Assembly (NCBI GenBank): GCA_031415655.1
Contig: JANOSD010000016.1
Span: 1 to 64,000 of the forward strand
Length of the DNA: 64,000 nucleotides
Reading direction: 5' to 3'
Origin: JAKOVR01 sp031415655
GTDB lineage: Bacteria; Actinomycetota; Acidimicrobiia; Acidimicrobiales; Acidimicrobilacustridaceae
Shown: positions 53,382 to 60,762 of the stretch, in pieces
How the letters are laid out: each line of letters starts with the position of its first letter
How positions within the stretch are numbered: the stretch's first letter is position 1
Made by a program: the position numbers and the translations under genes
The notes under the pieces: model-generated
The model's database searches: none
What the model was told of the DNA's origin: nothing
Seen by the model: the letters and a program-made list of their open reading frames with translations, nothing else

Positions 53382-54037
53382 GGTTCTCAGGAAAGCATCA
53401 TCGAAGAACGGCGCCAAGAGTGTCGGGTACTCATGGCGACGAGCGCCTCTACTCAGTGCCGGCCACGATCCTTTTCCCCAGCGCCGCTTGTCGCCCGGAG
53501 GAATCGAATGAGCCGACCGTAGGTGTTCGAGATCTGCGTCGATGAGCTCGCACAGGTGACGCCTGAGGTGCGCTTCGAGCTCATCACCCTGATGCGCGCC
53601 GGTGATCTCAGCGCCGCCGAGTTTCGCCTTGAGCCCACCGGCCGCAGCCCGAGACACTTCACCGTTGGGTTCGAGGATCGAGAGGTTGGTGTTAAAGCGT
53701 TCCAGCGCTCTGAGCATCAAGGCTGGGTCAACCGACGTATGAGTGGTGGAAAGAACGAGGGTGACCCCGCTGGATGACATCAACCTCAACCTCGTAGCTG
53801 ATCTCAACGCCGAAGATGACGACGGCCAAGTCCACTTCTCGATCCTCAAGGGACCGGTCGCCAAGAACCGACATCCACTCGGGCATGCGGTGGCCTGAGG
53901 GTCACGAACCTGCGGATACCGCTGCCTACCGTTCGGGCGGTGCTGGACGCCGTGCCACGGCGCGAGCTGACCGGCGCTCGGTCCGCGAACAGACGCTGCC
54001 CGACGAGACCTTTCCCCGGGGTCGCAGTCGCGCCCAG
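53382..54037. other. 650-bp stretch without a confident gene
   Basis: Both strands have plausible short frames that overlap one another: on + from 53523 (MFEICVDELAQVTPEVRFEL) and on - around 53500-53720. I cannot decide between them. The only additional candidate is the small frame at 53761. Confidence 0.45.
53761..53898 (+). CDS. Candidate 45-residue small protein
   Basis: GTG-initiated frame of 45 codons: VTPLDDINLNLVADLNAEDD, then GQVHFSILKGPVAKNRHPLGHAVA. The composition looks protein-like rather than antisense, but GAACGAGG lies directly against the GTG and no family is recognised. Confidence 0.3.
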   Translation: MTPLDDINLNLVADLNAEDDDGQVHFSILKGPVAKNRHPLGHAVA

Positions 54038-54445
54038 TCATCTTGTCGTGGACGCCACCCGACGGGCCACTGCGGCGCAGCGTTGGGCTCGCTCGACAGC
54101 CTTGGTGGCGGTTGCTATTGCGATGTCGTCGGGGTCGTACTCGGCCTTGGTCTTGAGGGGCAGGAGACGGCGAAGCTCGCGCTCAACCTCGGCACCGTCG
54201 GGTCCTGCCTGGCGAAGCAGGACGAGCACCTGGTCGTGGTCCTCGCCGGCGGCTCGCTGGCCGAGGCGTGCGCCACACACGGCATCGGCCGAGTTGATAC
54301 CAGCATGGATGGCGAGGCTCGTGGCTGCGATGTTGCGGCGTAGTTCGAGGCTGCTGGCGGCGGCGTCGGCGAACTCTCCGGCCTTGGCGGCGTAGGAGCG
54401 GACCTGTGCGGCCGACACGGGCTTGGTGCGATGGGTCCTAGACAC
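54038..54445 (-). CDS. HEPN-domain protein, likely toxin of an MNT/HEPN pair
   Basis: A 135-residue all-helical protein. The HEPN signature R-x5-H appears as RAAGEDHDQVLVLL, and LLPLKTKAEYDPDDIAIATATKAVERAQ is the usual C-terminal HEPN helix pair. HEPN toxins are ribonucleases neutralised by MNT nucleotidyltransferases. The GTG at 54445 overlaps the end of the MNT gene by 8 bases, giving tight coupling in the order antitoxin-toxin. The R-x-x-H-type motif seems intact, so the toxin may be active. Confidence 0.78.
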   Translation of the reverse strand: MSRTHRTKPVSAAQVRSYAAKAGEFADAAASSLELRRNIAATSLAIHAGINSADAVCGARLGQRAAGEDHDQVLVLLRQAGPDGAEVERELRRLLPLKTKAEYDPDDIAIATATKAVERAQRCAAVARRVASTTR

Positions 54446-55061
54446 GGTGAATGTTTTGCAGGCTCTCGATACCCAACCCGTGGACAACGCGACCGTCGCG
54501 TCGGATCTCGTTCCATAGCTCGGCGCGGCCGGACAGGCGGGCTGCGGCCTCGTCGGCGCTCACCTCAAGCACCTCGACGCGGTTGCCCGTGATGCGTCGG
54601 ATGTCGGTACGCCACTGTTCGATCGAGGTGGACCACTGGTCGTCGTCGTTGTGGAGTTCGTCCGGTCGGATAACCACCACGTCGATGTCGCTTTCGGCAT
54701 GGGCTTCACGCCGGGCGAAGGAGCCGAAGACGATGACGCTCACCGGCGGGAGAGGGAGGGAGCGAGCCAAACGGCCGATCTCGCCGAGCACGGTGTCGGT
54801 CGATCGGGCGAGGTCCAGGATGGCGCGGGTAGCGACGTGTTCGGTTACCAAACGGAACAGCGAGGAGGGGGGTACCTCGCGACGTTCGACGACACCCAAC
54901 TCGACCAAACCGGGCAGGATACGCGATACGTGGGCCTGGCTCACCCCGGATAGTTGAGCGATGGTCCGTAGGTTCAACTCCGCGGTGGTCTCGGCCAGAA
55001 CGGCGAGTACTCGCCCCTGGGCACCGGGGATTATTCCTTCGATCGGTCGCACGAAGTCCAC
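54438..55061 (-). CDS. Winged-helix / MNT nucleotidyltransferase protein, likely antitoxin
   Basis: A 207-residue protein. Residues about 20-70 form a winged helix (LNLRTIAQLSGVSQAHVSRILPGLVELGVVERREV); residues about 105-190 form a minimal nucleotidyltransferase with VFGSFARREAHAESDIDVVVI, the GSx-R-SD-D metal and nucleotide motif. In MNT/HEPN systems the MNT protein AMPylates or binds the HEPN toxin. The fused DNA-binding domain suggests that it also represses its own promoter; an inverted repeat lies upstream. The start is a GTG at 55061 with no clear ribosome binding site. Confidence 0.85.
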   Translation of the reverse strand: MDFVRPIEGIIPGAQGRVLAVLAETTAELNLRTIAQLSGVSQAHVSRILPGLVELGVVERREVPPSSLFRLVTEHVATRAILDLARSTDTVLGEIGRLARSLPLPPVSVIVFGSFARREAHAESDIDVVVIRPDELHNDDDQWSTSIEQWRTDIRRITGNRVEVLEVSADEAAARLSGRAELWNEIRRDGRVVHGLGIESLQNIHRV

Positions 55062-55081
55062 CGGGAAAGACTAGCCGGGTT

Positions 55082-55118
55082 ACCCACATTGAGGGAAGGG
55101 TTGTTCCATATATGTGGG
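55082..55118. promoter_or_regulatory. Candidate operator of the MNT/HEPN pair
   Basis: ACCCACAT (55082) and ATGTGGG (55112) form an inverted repeat with 22 bases between the arms, 20 bases upstream of the wHTH-MNT start, with an AT-rich TATATATG-like segment inside. The remaining gap to 55465 holds no gene I can support. Confidence 0.45.
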
Positions 55119-55465
55119 CAATCCGGACGCACGGAGGGACCGCCGTGACCCGACCCGGCGTTCGCACAGATCCGCCCCTGTCATGCCCCGCGTTTTGTCC
55201 ACCCCGCTCCTCGGAATGGAGAACTGCCGACGTCGGGGGGACGCACAAGGCTCGAACCGGACCGTCTTCCCCGAGCGGCCTGACAGTGTTGAATCCGAGC
55301 GCCTTCAACGAGGCACTGGCACCGGCCTCAAGGGGCTGCGGCACCGGTCAGTCAGGTGCGCTGAGGTGCCGGGTGTCCGCCGAGCCTGCGACTTGCGTCA
55401 AGTACGCCGACTCGGCTCGCCGCCTGTGGGCGATGCTCTCTTTCGCCGGCAACCCGAGTTGCGGG

Positions 55466-56173
55466 TTACCCGGCGAACCGGGGCGACGTTACGACGGCCC
55501 GGCGCGGGAGGTCTTCACATGCCACCCCGGGTATACCGGAACTGACGGGACCGACCGGGCCGTCGAGCCCGTGCGGGTCGGTGGTGTCTTGGTTGTACAC
55601 CGCCTGCGCGTCCTCCTGGAACTGGAAGTCCGTGCAGTTGAGGTCGACGAACGGCGCGGTTGTTGAGGTGGTTATCGTCGGTGGCGCGGTGCCGCCTGTG
55701 GTGGTGCTCGTGGTGAGTGGCACCAGTACGAGCTGGCCGCGCAACGCCCCACCCGAGAACAAGTCGGTGCGCACCAGCAAGTAGAAGTCCATCGGATTGG
55801 CCTCAATGGCCGACACCGTGGCACTGTCGCTCGTGGCGCACGAGCTGAGAACGTTGTTCGTGAACGAGACGACCGGGGTGCCGTTTTGGGAGCTGCCGGC
55901 GGCGCCGGCGTGAATAGTGACACCCTCGACCGGCAGGTCGTTTGGAGGGATGTTGTTCGTGGTCACGTTGACACAGATCTCGAACGTGGAGTCATCGATC
56001 GTGAAGGTCGCGGAACCCGTGTAGCCGTTGCCGGCAGACGGCACCACGTTCGTGCCCGCGAGGCTCGAGGTGTAGTTGTTCACCGCCGCGCTGGCAGCGC
56101 CGGCGGCGATGACCCCACCGATCAAAACGTTCCCCGCAAGTACTGCGGCAACGATGCCCACTGGCTTCTTCAC
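55466..56173 (-). CDS. Exported CHRD protein with Excalibur-like C-terminus
   Basis: A 235-residue secreted protein. After a signal (IVAAVLAGNVLIGGVIAAGAASA) comes a CHRD domain at about 30-155 (NNYTSSLAGTNVVPSAGNGYTGSATFTI, IHAGAAGSSQNGTPVVSF, DFYLLVRTDLFSGGALRGQLV). A Thr-rich linker leads to an Excalibur-like calcium-binding module: DLNCTDFQFQEDAQAVYNQD, then GLDGPVGPVSSGIPGVACEDLPRR, with the Cys pair and Asp residues of that domain. GTG at 56173 follows GGGGGTAG. Likely an extracellular matrix or adhesion component; role unknown. Confidence 0.85.
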   Translation of the reverse strand: MKKPVGIVAAVLAGNVLIGGVIAAGAASAAVNNYTSSLAGTNVVPSAGNGYTGSATFTIDDSTFEICVNVTTNNIPPNDLPVEGVTIHAGAAGSSQNGTPVVSFTNNVLSSCATSDSATVSAIEANPMDFYLLVRTDLFSGGALRGQLVLVPLTTSTTTGGTAPPTITTSTTAPFVDLNCTDFQFQEDAQAVYNQDTTDPHGLDGPVGPVSSGIPGVACEDLPRRAVVTSPRFAG

Positions 56174-56190
56174 GAACTACCCCCTGGTAA

Positions 56191-56442
56191 ACGACTCCTG
56201 ACCCTAAGGCAGCCGTTCTTTGTTGCCGGCTCTCGTGGAACCACCCCTTGCCGGACAGCAACAAACGGGCGGCATGGGCAGCCCTCGTCCTATTCATCGA
56301 CCTCAACGGAGGGAACTGGGACCCAGACCCGCCCGACGTCGATGACGCTGAGGCAGCGATGCTCTCTGTTGCCTCGGGCGCTGTTGATGAGACTTGGCTC
56401 GCGGATTGGCTCCGCCGTCGTGTGATCTTCGTTTCGCAGTGA
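56191..56442 (+). pseudogene. C-terminal half of a Fic/Doc-family toxin
   Basis: About 80 residues match the second half of death-on-curing proteins: KAAVLCCRLSWNHPLPDSNKRAAW with the Fic motif HPxxDxNKR (Ser replaces the usual Gly), then LVLFIDLNGGNWDPDP and MLSVASGAVDETWLADWLRRR. The N-terminal half is missing; the frame is closed by a TAA at 56188, right beside the start of the divergent CHRD gene, and no Phd antitoxin is seen. A TTG at 56248 could start a 64-residue product that lacks the catalytic His, so I call it a fragment. Confidence 0.8.
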
Positions 56443-56752
56443 GGCCGACGCTCGGGTGGGGTGATCGTTGACTCATCGCGAAAGGCCATTTCTCGATGCG
56501 AGAGCAACCTGAAATCCGACAACGCGCGCGAACGTCGCTCTTGGGGCAATGGCGGTTCGCGCTGAGGCGTTGCGCTAAGTTCCTGTCTTGCGAGCTGCCT
56601 CGCCAGACCTCTTCCTCGGCGCCCGCGCTACCGAGCTTGGGAGGCAAAGGGTGCCCTGAGCGCTCGGCAACGGTCACCTTCGTTCACGTGCACGTGTGCA
56701 CCGTCGGCGAGCGCGGGACGCAACGATGTGCACGCACCACAGAAGGCAAACC
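56443..56752. other. 310-bp stretch with nothing recognised
   Basis: No family-like frame, repeat or strong hairpin is visible, apart from the ribosome binding site AGAAGG of the next gene at its right end. Confidence 0.5.
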
Positions 56753-57406
56753 ATGACCACACACGCATCGTTCAAACGGCGCATTCGCGCTCGAATGGAG
56801 AAGACCGGTGAGCGTTACGGTGCCGCCCGGCGAACACTGCTCGAACCGGCCTCGGCGCAACGCAGTCGAGTTTGGGTGTCCGAGCCCGAACACAGCGACA
56901 AGGCAATCCTGGCGGCAACGGGCCGGGGGTGAGACGCTTGGTGCGATCTAATCGATGCCTGGCCCGGAAAGGCGGAGGGCCACACGGCGATCGCTGCCCA
57001 CGTGAACAACACCTACCCGATCGACGGTTGGTGGTCGCAGGGCGTCACCGTGGGCTACGAGCGGATCACCGGTCGACGTCTTCCCTTTCAGCGTGACGAC
57101 GGCACGTTCACGGCGGGCCGGTCCCGCACCATCGCCGTCGACGCCGTGGCTCTGCGCGCCATGTTGTTGAGCGAGGCCGATCGCGAAGACCGCTTCCCCG
57201 GATCAAAGGTGACCCTGCGATCGAAGCCGACATCGAACGCGCTTCGGCTCGGCATTGACAATGGGATTGACAGTGGGGTGGTACTCATCGAGATCACGCC
57301 ACAAGCCAGCGGCAACGTGAAGGTGTCAGTCGCCCATGCGAAGTTGGCCTCGCTCGACGAGGTGGATGCGTGGAAGCACTACTGGGGCGAGTGGCTCGAG
57401 GGCTGA
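56753..57406 (+). pseudogene. SRPBCC-like protein gene interrupted by an in-frame TGA
   Basis: Read through one TGA at 56930-56932, the frame gives a complete 217-residue protein: MTTHASFKRRIRARMEKTGERYGAARRTLL, then GRG-stop-DAWCDLIDAWPG, GHTAIAAHV, PIDGWWSQGVTVGYERITGRR and an SRPBCC-like domain (RTIAVDAVALRAMLL, FPGSKVTLRS, ALRLGID, VLIEITP, KHYWGEWLEG). In relatives the stop position is a conserved Trp (G-x-x-W-D-x-W), so TGG changed to TGA. ATG at 56753 has AGAAGG 6 bases upstream. Without readthrough only 59 residues are made. It may be a nonsense mutation or a base-call error. Confidence 0.75.
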
Positions 57407-57466
57407 TCCCCGAGGGCTGATCCCCGAGGGCTGATCGGCGAGGGCTGATCCACGACGGCTGATCGC
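57397..57466. repeat. 14-bp tandem repeat, 5 copies, over a stop codon
   Basis: Five copies of CGAGGGCTGATCCC (last three with changes in the final bases, the fifth also in position 4) begin inside the last codons of the SRPBCC-like gene, so every unit repeats its TGA stop. They fill the gap to the universal stress gene. Confidence 0.9.
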
Positions 57467-57493
57467 CGAGCACAAGGTTGCTACGGTTCGGCC

Positions 57494-57961
57494 ATGGACT
57501 CCCCGATCTTGTTGTGCACCGATGGTTCCGAGCTTTCGATCGCCGCGTTGGCGGCAGGAATCGAACTCCTCGCCCCGGGCGCCGCCAAGGTGGTGGTGAC
57601 CGTGATGGACACCCCCGACATGTCGTTGCTCACCGGCAGCGGATTCGCCGGCGGTGTGGTGACGCCCGAGGAGTACGACGAATCAGTGGCGTTGGCCCGC
57701 ACCGATGCGCAGAACATTGTGGAGGAGGTTCGAGCCGCGCTCGGCCTGCCGGACGTGCCCACCGAGGTTCTCACCGGCGAAGCCGGGTCGGCGATTTGTC
57801 AGTACGCCGAACAGGTGGGGGCCAAGGGCATCGTGCTCGGCTCTCGGGGTCGGGGCGGTCTGCGACGGGCGGTGCTGGGTTCCGTGTCGGACCACGTGGT
57901 CCGCAACGCGCCGTGCCCCGTCGTGGTTACCGGGCACGAGGGTCTCACTGAAGACGGCTGA
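57494..57961 (+). CDS. Universal stress protein (UspA family)
   Basis: A 155-residue cytoplasmic protein with the UspA fold: PILLCTDGSELSIAALAAGIELL at the N-terminus and the ATP-binding G-2x-G-9x-G-S motif in LGSRGRGGLRRAVLGSVSDHVVRNAPCPVVV. ATP-binding members act in stress survival and energy sensing. ATG at 57494. It stands alone, between a tandem repeat and the large protease gene. Confidence 0.93.
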   Translation: MDSPILLCTDGSELSIAALAAGIELLAPGAAKVVVTVMDTPDMSLLTGSGFAGGVVTPEEYDESVALARTDAQNIVEEVRAALGLPDVPTEVLTGEAGSAICQYAEQVGAKGIVLGSRGRGGLRRAVLGSVSDHVVRNAPCPVVVTGHEGLTEDG

Positions 57962-58084
57962 ACGAGTGCGGGTTCGCGCGGGCGAGGCCTACCGAAGGGT
58001 TCCCATTCACACGTCGTTCACCGGCGTAAAAGTGGGAACTCGTTCTCGTCCCGCCGGCCGCCTAACTGCGGTACCGTAAATGGC

Positions 58085-60724
58085 ATGGGGAATCGAAGAG
58101 AGACGTCAAAGGCCACGGACACCTTTCGGGCAACGGATGGTCGTCGCACCAGACGGCGAGCGACCCTGCTCGCCGGTGCGGCGGTGATGTTCGTGGCTGG
58201 CCCGGCGTGTCAGTTGCCGGCGCTCACACTGCAGGTGAACTCCCAACTCGATCGCTCCGACGCCAATCCCGGAAACGGGATCTGCGAGGCCACCACCGGC
58301 CTGGCCGACTGCACACTCCGAGCGGCGATCGACGAAGCAAACGCGACGGTCGGAGCGGTACAGATAAGCGTCGCCGCTGGTACCTACGTGCTCACCAAAG
58401 CGGGCGCCGATGACACCAACGGCAACGGCGACCTCGATATCACCGGCCAGGTCTCGCTGGTCTCGCAGGGAGCAGTGGTGATCGATGGTGGCGGGTTGGA
58501 TCGCACCTTCGACGTCTCCGGCCAGCTCACGGCGATCATCGTGACGGTGCAAGGCGGCGCGGCGATTGGCGACGGCGGGGGACTCCGTGTTCGGGGTACC
58601 GGTTCGGCCACGCTGATCGGGGTGACCGTTCGCAACAACACCGCCACGGCCGATGGCGGCGGGATCGCCGTTACCGGCGGATCGCTCACCGTGCTCGACA
58701 GCACTGTCAGCGGAAACGTCGCCGGCGGGGCGGGCGGCGGCATCTCGGTTTCGCCAGGCGCATCGTCGGCCGTGACCAACAGCACCATCAGCAGCAATAC
58801 CGCCGACCCCGCCGCGCTCGCCGGTGCCATGTCAAGCACCGGGGGTTCGCCGCAAGCCGCCGGAACCCCAGCCGGCACCGTCGCCCCCGCGGTCGTCACT
58901 GTCGACCCCATCCCCCCCGTCGCCGACCTCCCCGTGGCCGGCGACGAGATCCGAACGCCGGTGATCGTGGAGCTGCGACTGCCGAACACCGCCGCCGCCA
59001 CACTCGATGGGCTCGACGGCAGTGCCGCCGCACCGGCAACGCCAGGCGTCGACTCGGCCGACATCGCCGCTCGGGAATCCGCGGTGGCTGTTGCCACCGA
59101 ACCCGTGATCGAGCAGCTTGAAACTCGCCGCGATGTGGTGATCAACCGCACCTATTCGCTCCTGCCAATGGTGGCGCTGTCCGCCAACGACGCCACCATC
59201 GCCGAGATTCGCCAGAACCCCGCCGTGGTGTCGGTGCAACCCGATCTGCTCGCCGCCCCCACGTTGGCGCAGAGCCTGTCGCGCATCAACGCCGACGATG
59301 TGCACGCCGCCGGGAATAACGGCACCGGCACGGCGATCGCGGTGCTCGACACCGGCGTCGACCCGGACGAGCCAATGACCGCCGGCAAGGTGGTGGCCGA
59401 AGCCTGTTTCGCCCGAGGCGTGGATGGTTCGCTCAACGGCACCGGCGACTGCCCGAACGGCGCCGATTCGCAGACGGGTCTCGGCAGTGGCGTGCACTGT
59501 CCCTGGTTCACCGGCGGATCGAGCTGCTGGCACGGTACCCACGTGGCGAGCACTGCCGCAGGATCGACCCGGCTCATCGGCGGTGTCCCCCACGAAGGGG
59601 TCGGTTCCGGCGCCGGCATCGTGGCGGTGAATGTGTTCTCGCACTTTTTTGGTGAACAGACGTGTGGCACAGGCCGCACCGAATGTGTGCTTTCCTACAC
59701 GTCCGACCAGCTCGCCGGGCTCAACTGGGTGCTGGCCCAAGCGGCGTCGATCGACATCAGCGCGGTCAACATGAGCCTCGGTGGCGGCACCAACAGCGTG
59801 CACTGCGACTCAGATAGTCGTAAGTCAGCGATCGACCTGCTCCGCACGGCCGGCGTGCTCACGGTGATCGCGTCGGGCAACAACGGATCCAAAACCGGCG
59901 TTGGTGCACCTTCGTGCATCTCCACTGCCCTCGCCGTGGGTGCCACCGACGACATCGTCGACGCCGTCGCCGGGTTCTCGCAGAGCGCGGCGATTCTCGA
60001 TGTATTGGCGCCAGGGGTGAACATCGCTGCGGAGTTCCCCACCCTGCCCGGTGATCCCACCGACTACACCACCACAGCAAACGGCACCTCGATGGCCACC
60101 CCCCACGTGGCCGGCGCCGTCGGTGTGCTCTCGGCCGCAGACCCAGCCGCGACCGTGGATCAGATAGAGGCAGCGTTGATCACCACCGGCGTGCTCGTGG
60201 CCGACACCAACGGCATCAGCAAACCCCGCATCGACCTCGCCGCCGCTCGTCGACGCATCGCCGACGTGACGGGTAACGGCGTCGGCGGCGGCGTTCACGT
60301 CGCCGGAGCCATGTCGGTTCGGTTGTCCACCATCGCCGGCAACATGGCCTGGTCCGGTGGTGGGGTTCACGCCGCGGCTGCAGGTTCGGTGACGGTCGAT
60401 GGCTCGGTGGTCGCCGACCACGGGTTCGCCGTGAACTGCCAGGCCCAAGTGGGCGCGACGATTGTGAGTGCCGGCTTCAACGTGGCGTCCGATGCGACCT
60501 GTTTCAGTGGTGGCACCGACCTCAGCGCAACAGACCCGTTGCTTGGCCTGCTCGCCGCGAACGGCGGCCCCACCGAGACTCGTCTTCCCGGGGGTGGCTC
60601 GGTCGTTCGCAACCGCATCCCCGTGGGCACGGTCGCCCTTTGCGATGGGGCGGTCACCACTGACCAGCGACTGTCGACCCGCCCGGTGGGCGGGGCCTGC
60701 GACGTTGGAGCGGTGGAGTCGTAG
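58085..60724 (+). CDS. Exported CSLREA/beta-helix protein with an inserted subtilisin (S8) protease
   Basis: An 879-residue exported protein. A basic, Arg-rich N-terminus and hydrophobic stretch (LLAGAAVMFVAGPAC) form the signal. Residues 48-90 are a CSLREA-type domain (ICEATTGLADCTLRAAIDEANA). Beta-helix rungs run to about 240 (GGGIAVTGGSLTVLDSTVSGN). Then a full S8 protease is inserted: prodomain about 290-395, catalytic Asp422 (AVLDTGVD), His483 (WHGTHVAS), oxyanion Asn599 (ASGNN) and Ser669 (NGTSMATPHVAG). From about 730 the beta-helix resumes (GGGVHVAGAMSVRLSTIAGN) and ends in a choice-of-anchor-Q tail (DPLLGLLAANGGPTET to CDVGAVES). All catalytic residues are present, so it should be active. 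ATG at 58085. Confidence 0.92.
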   Translation: MGNRRETSKATDTFRATDGRRTRRRATLLAGAAVMFVAGPACQLPALTLQVNSQLDRSDANPGNGICEATTGLADCTLRAAIDEANATVGAVQISVAAGTYVLTKAGADDTNGNGDLDITGQVSLVSQGAVVIDGGGLDRTFDVSGQLTAIIVTVQGGAAIGDGGGLRVRGTGSATLIGVTVRNNTATADGGGIAVTGGSLTVLDSTVSGNVAGGAGGGISVSPGASSAVTNSTISSNTADPAALAGAMSSTGGSPQAAGTPAGTVAPAVVTVDPIPPVADLPVAGDEIRTPVIVELRLPNTAAATLDGLDGSAAAPATPGVDSADIAARESAVAVATEPVIEQLETRRDVVINRTYSLLPMVALSANDATIAEIRQNPAVVSVQPDLLAAPTLAQSLSRINADDVHAAGNNGTGTAIAVLDTGVDPDEPMTAGKVVAEACFARGVDGSLNGTGDCPNGADSQTGLGSGVHCPWFTGGSSCWHGTHVASTAAGSTRLIGGVPHEGVGSGAGIVAVNVFSHFFGEQTCGTGRTECVLSYTSDQLAGLNWVLAQAASIDISAVNMSLGGGTNSVHCDSDSRKSAIDLLRTAGVLTVIASGNNGSKTGVGAPSCISTALAVGATDDIVDAVAGFSQSAAILDVLAPGVNIAAEFPTLPGDPTDYTTTANGTSMATPHVAGAVGVLSAADPAATVDQIEAALITTGVLVADTNGISKPRIDLAAARRRIADVTGNGVGGGVHVAGAMSVRLSTIAGNMAWSGGGVHAAAAGSVTVDGSVVADHGFAVNCQAQVGATIVSAGFNVASDATCFSGGTDLSATDPLLGLLAANGGPTETRLPGGGSVVRNRIPVGTVALCDGAVTTDQRLSTRPVGGACDVGAVES

Positions 60725-60762
60725 TTCGGCCCGAACGGGAGTCGGGCCTGGTGCGCGTGCGC

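Noticed and set aside
53500..53780. Protein-like frames on both strands in the same stretch
   Set aside because: They overlap each other and neither has a family or a good start, so I list the region only as unresolved.
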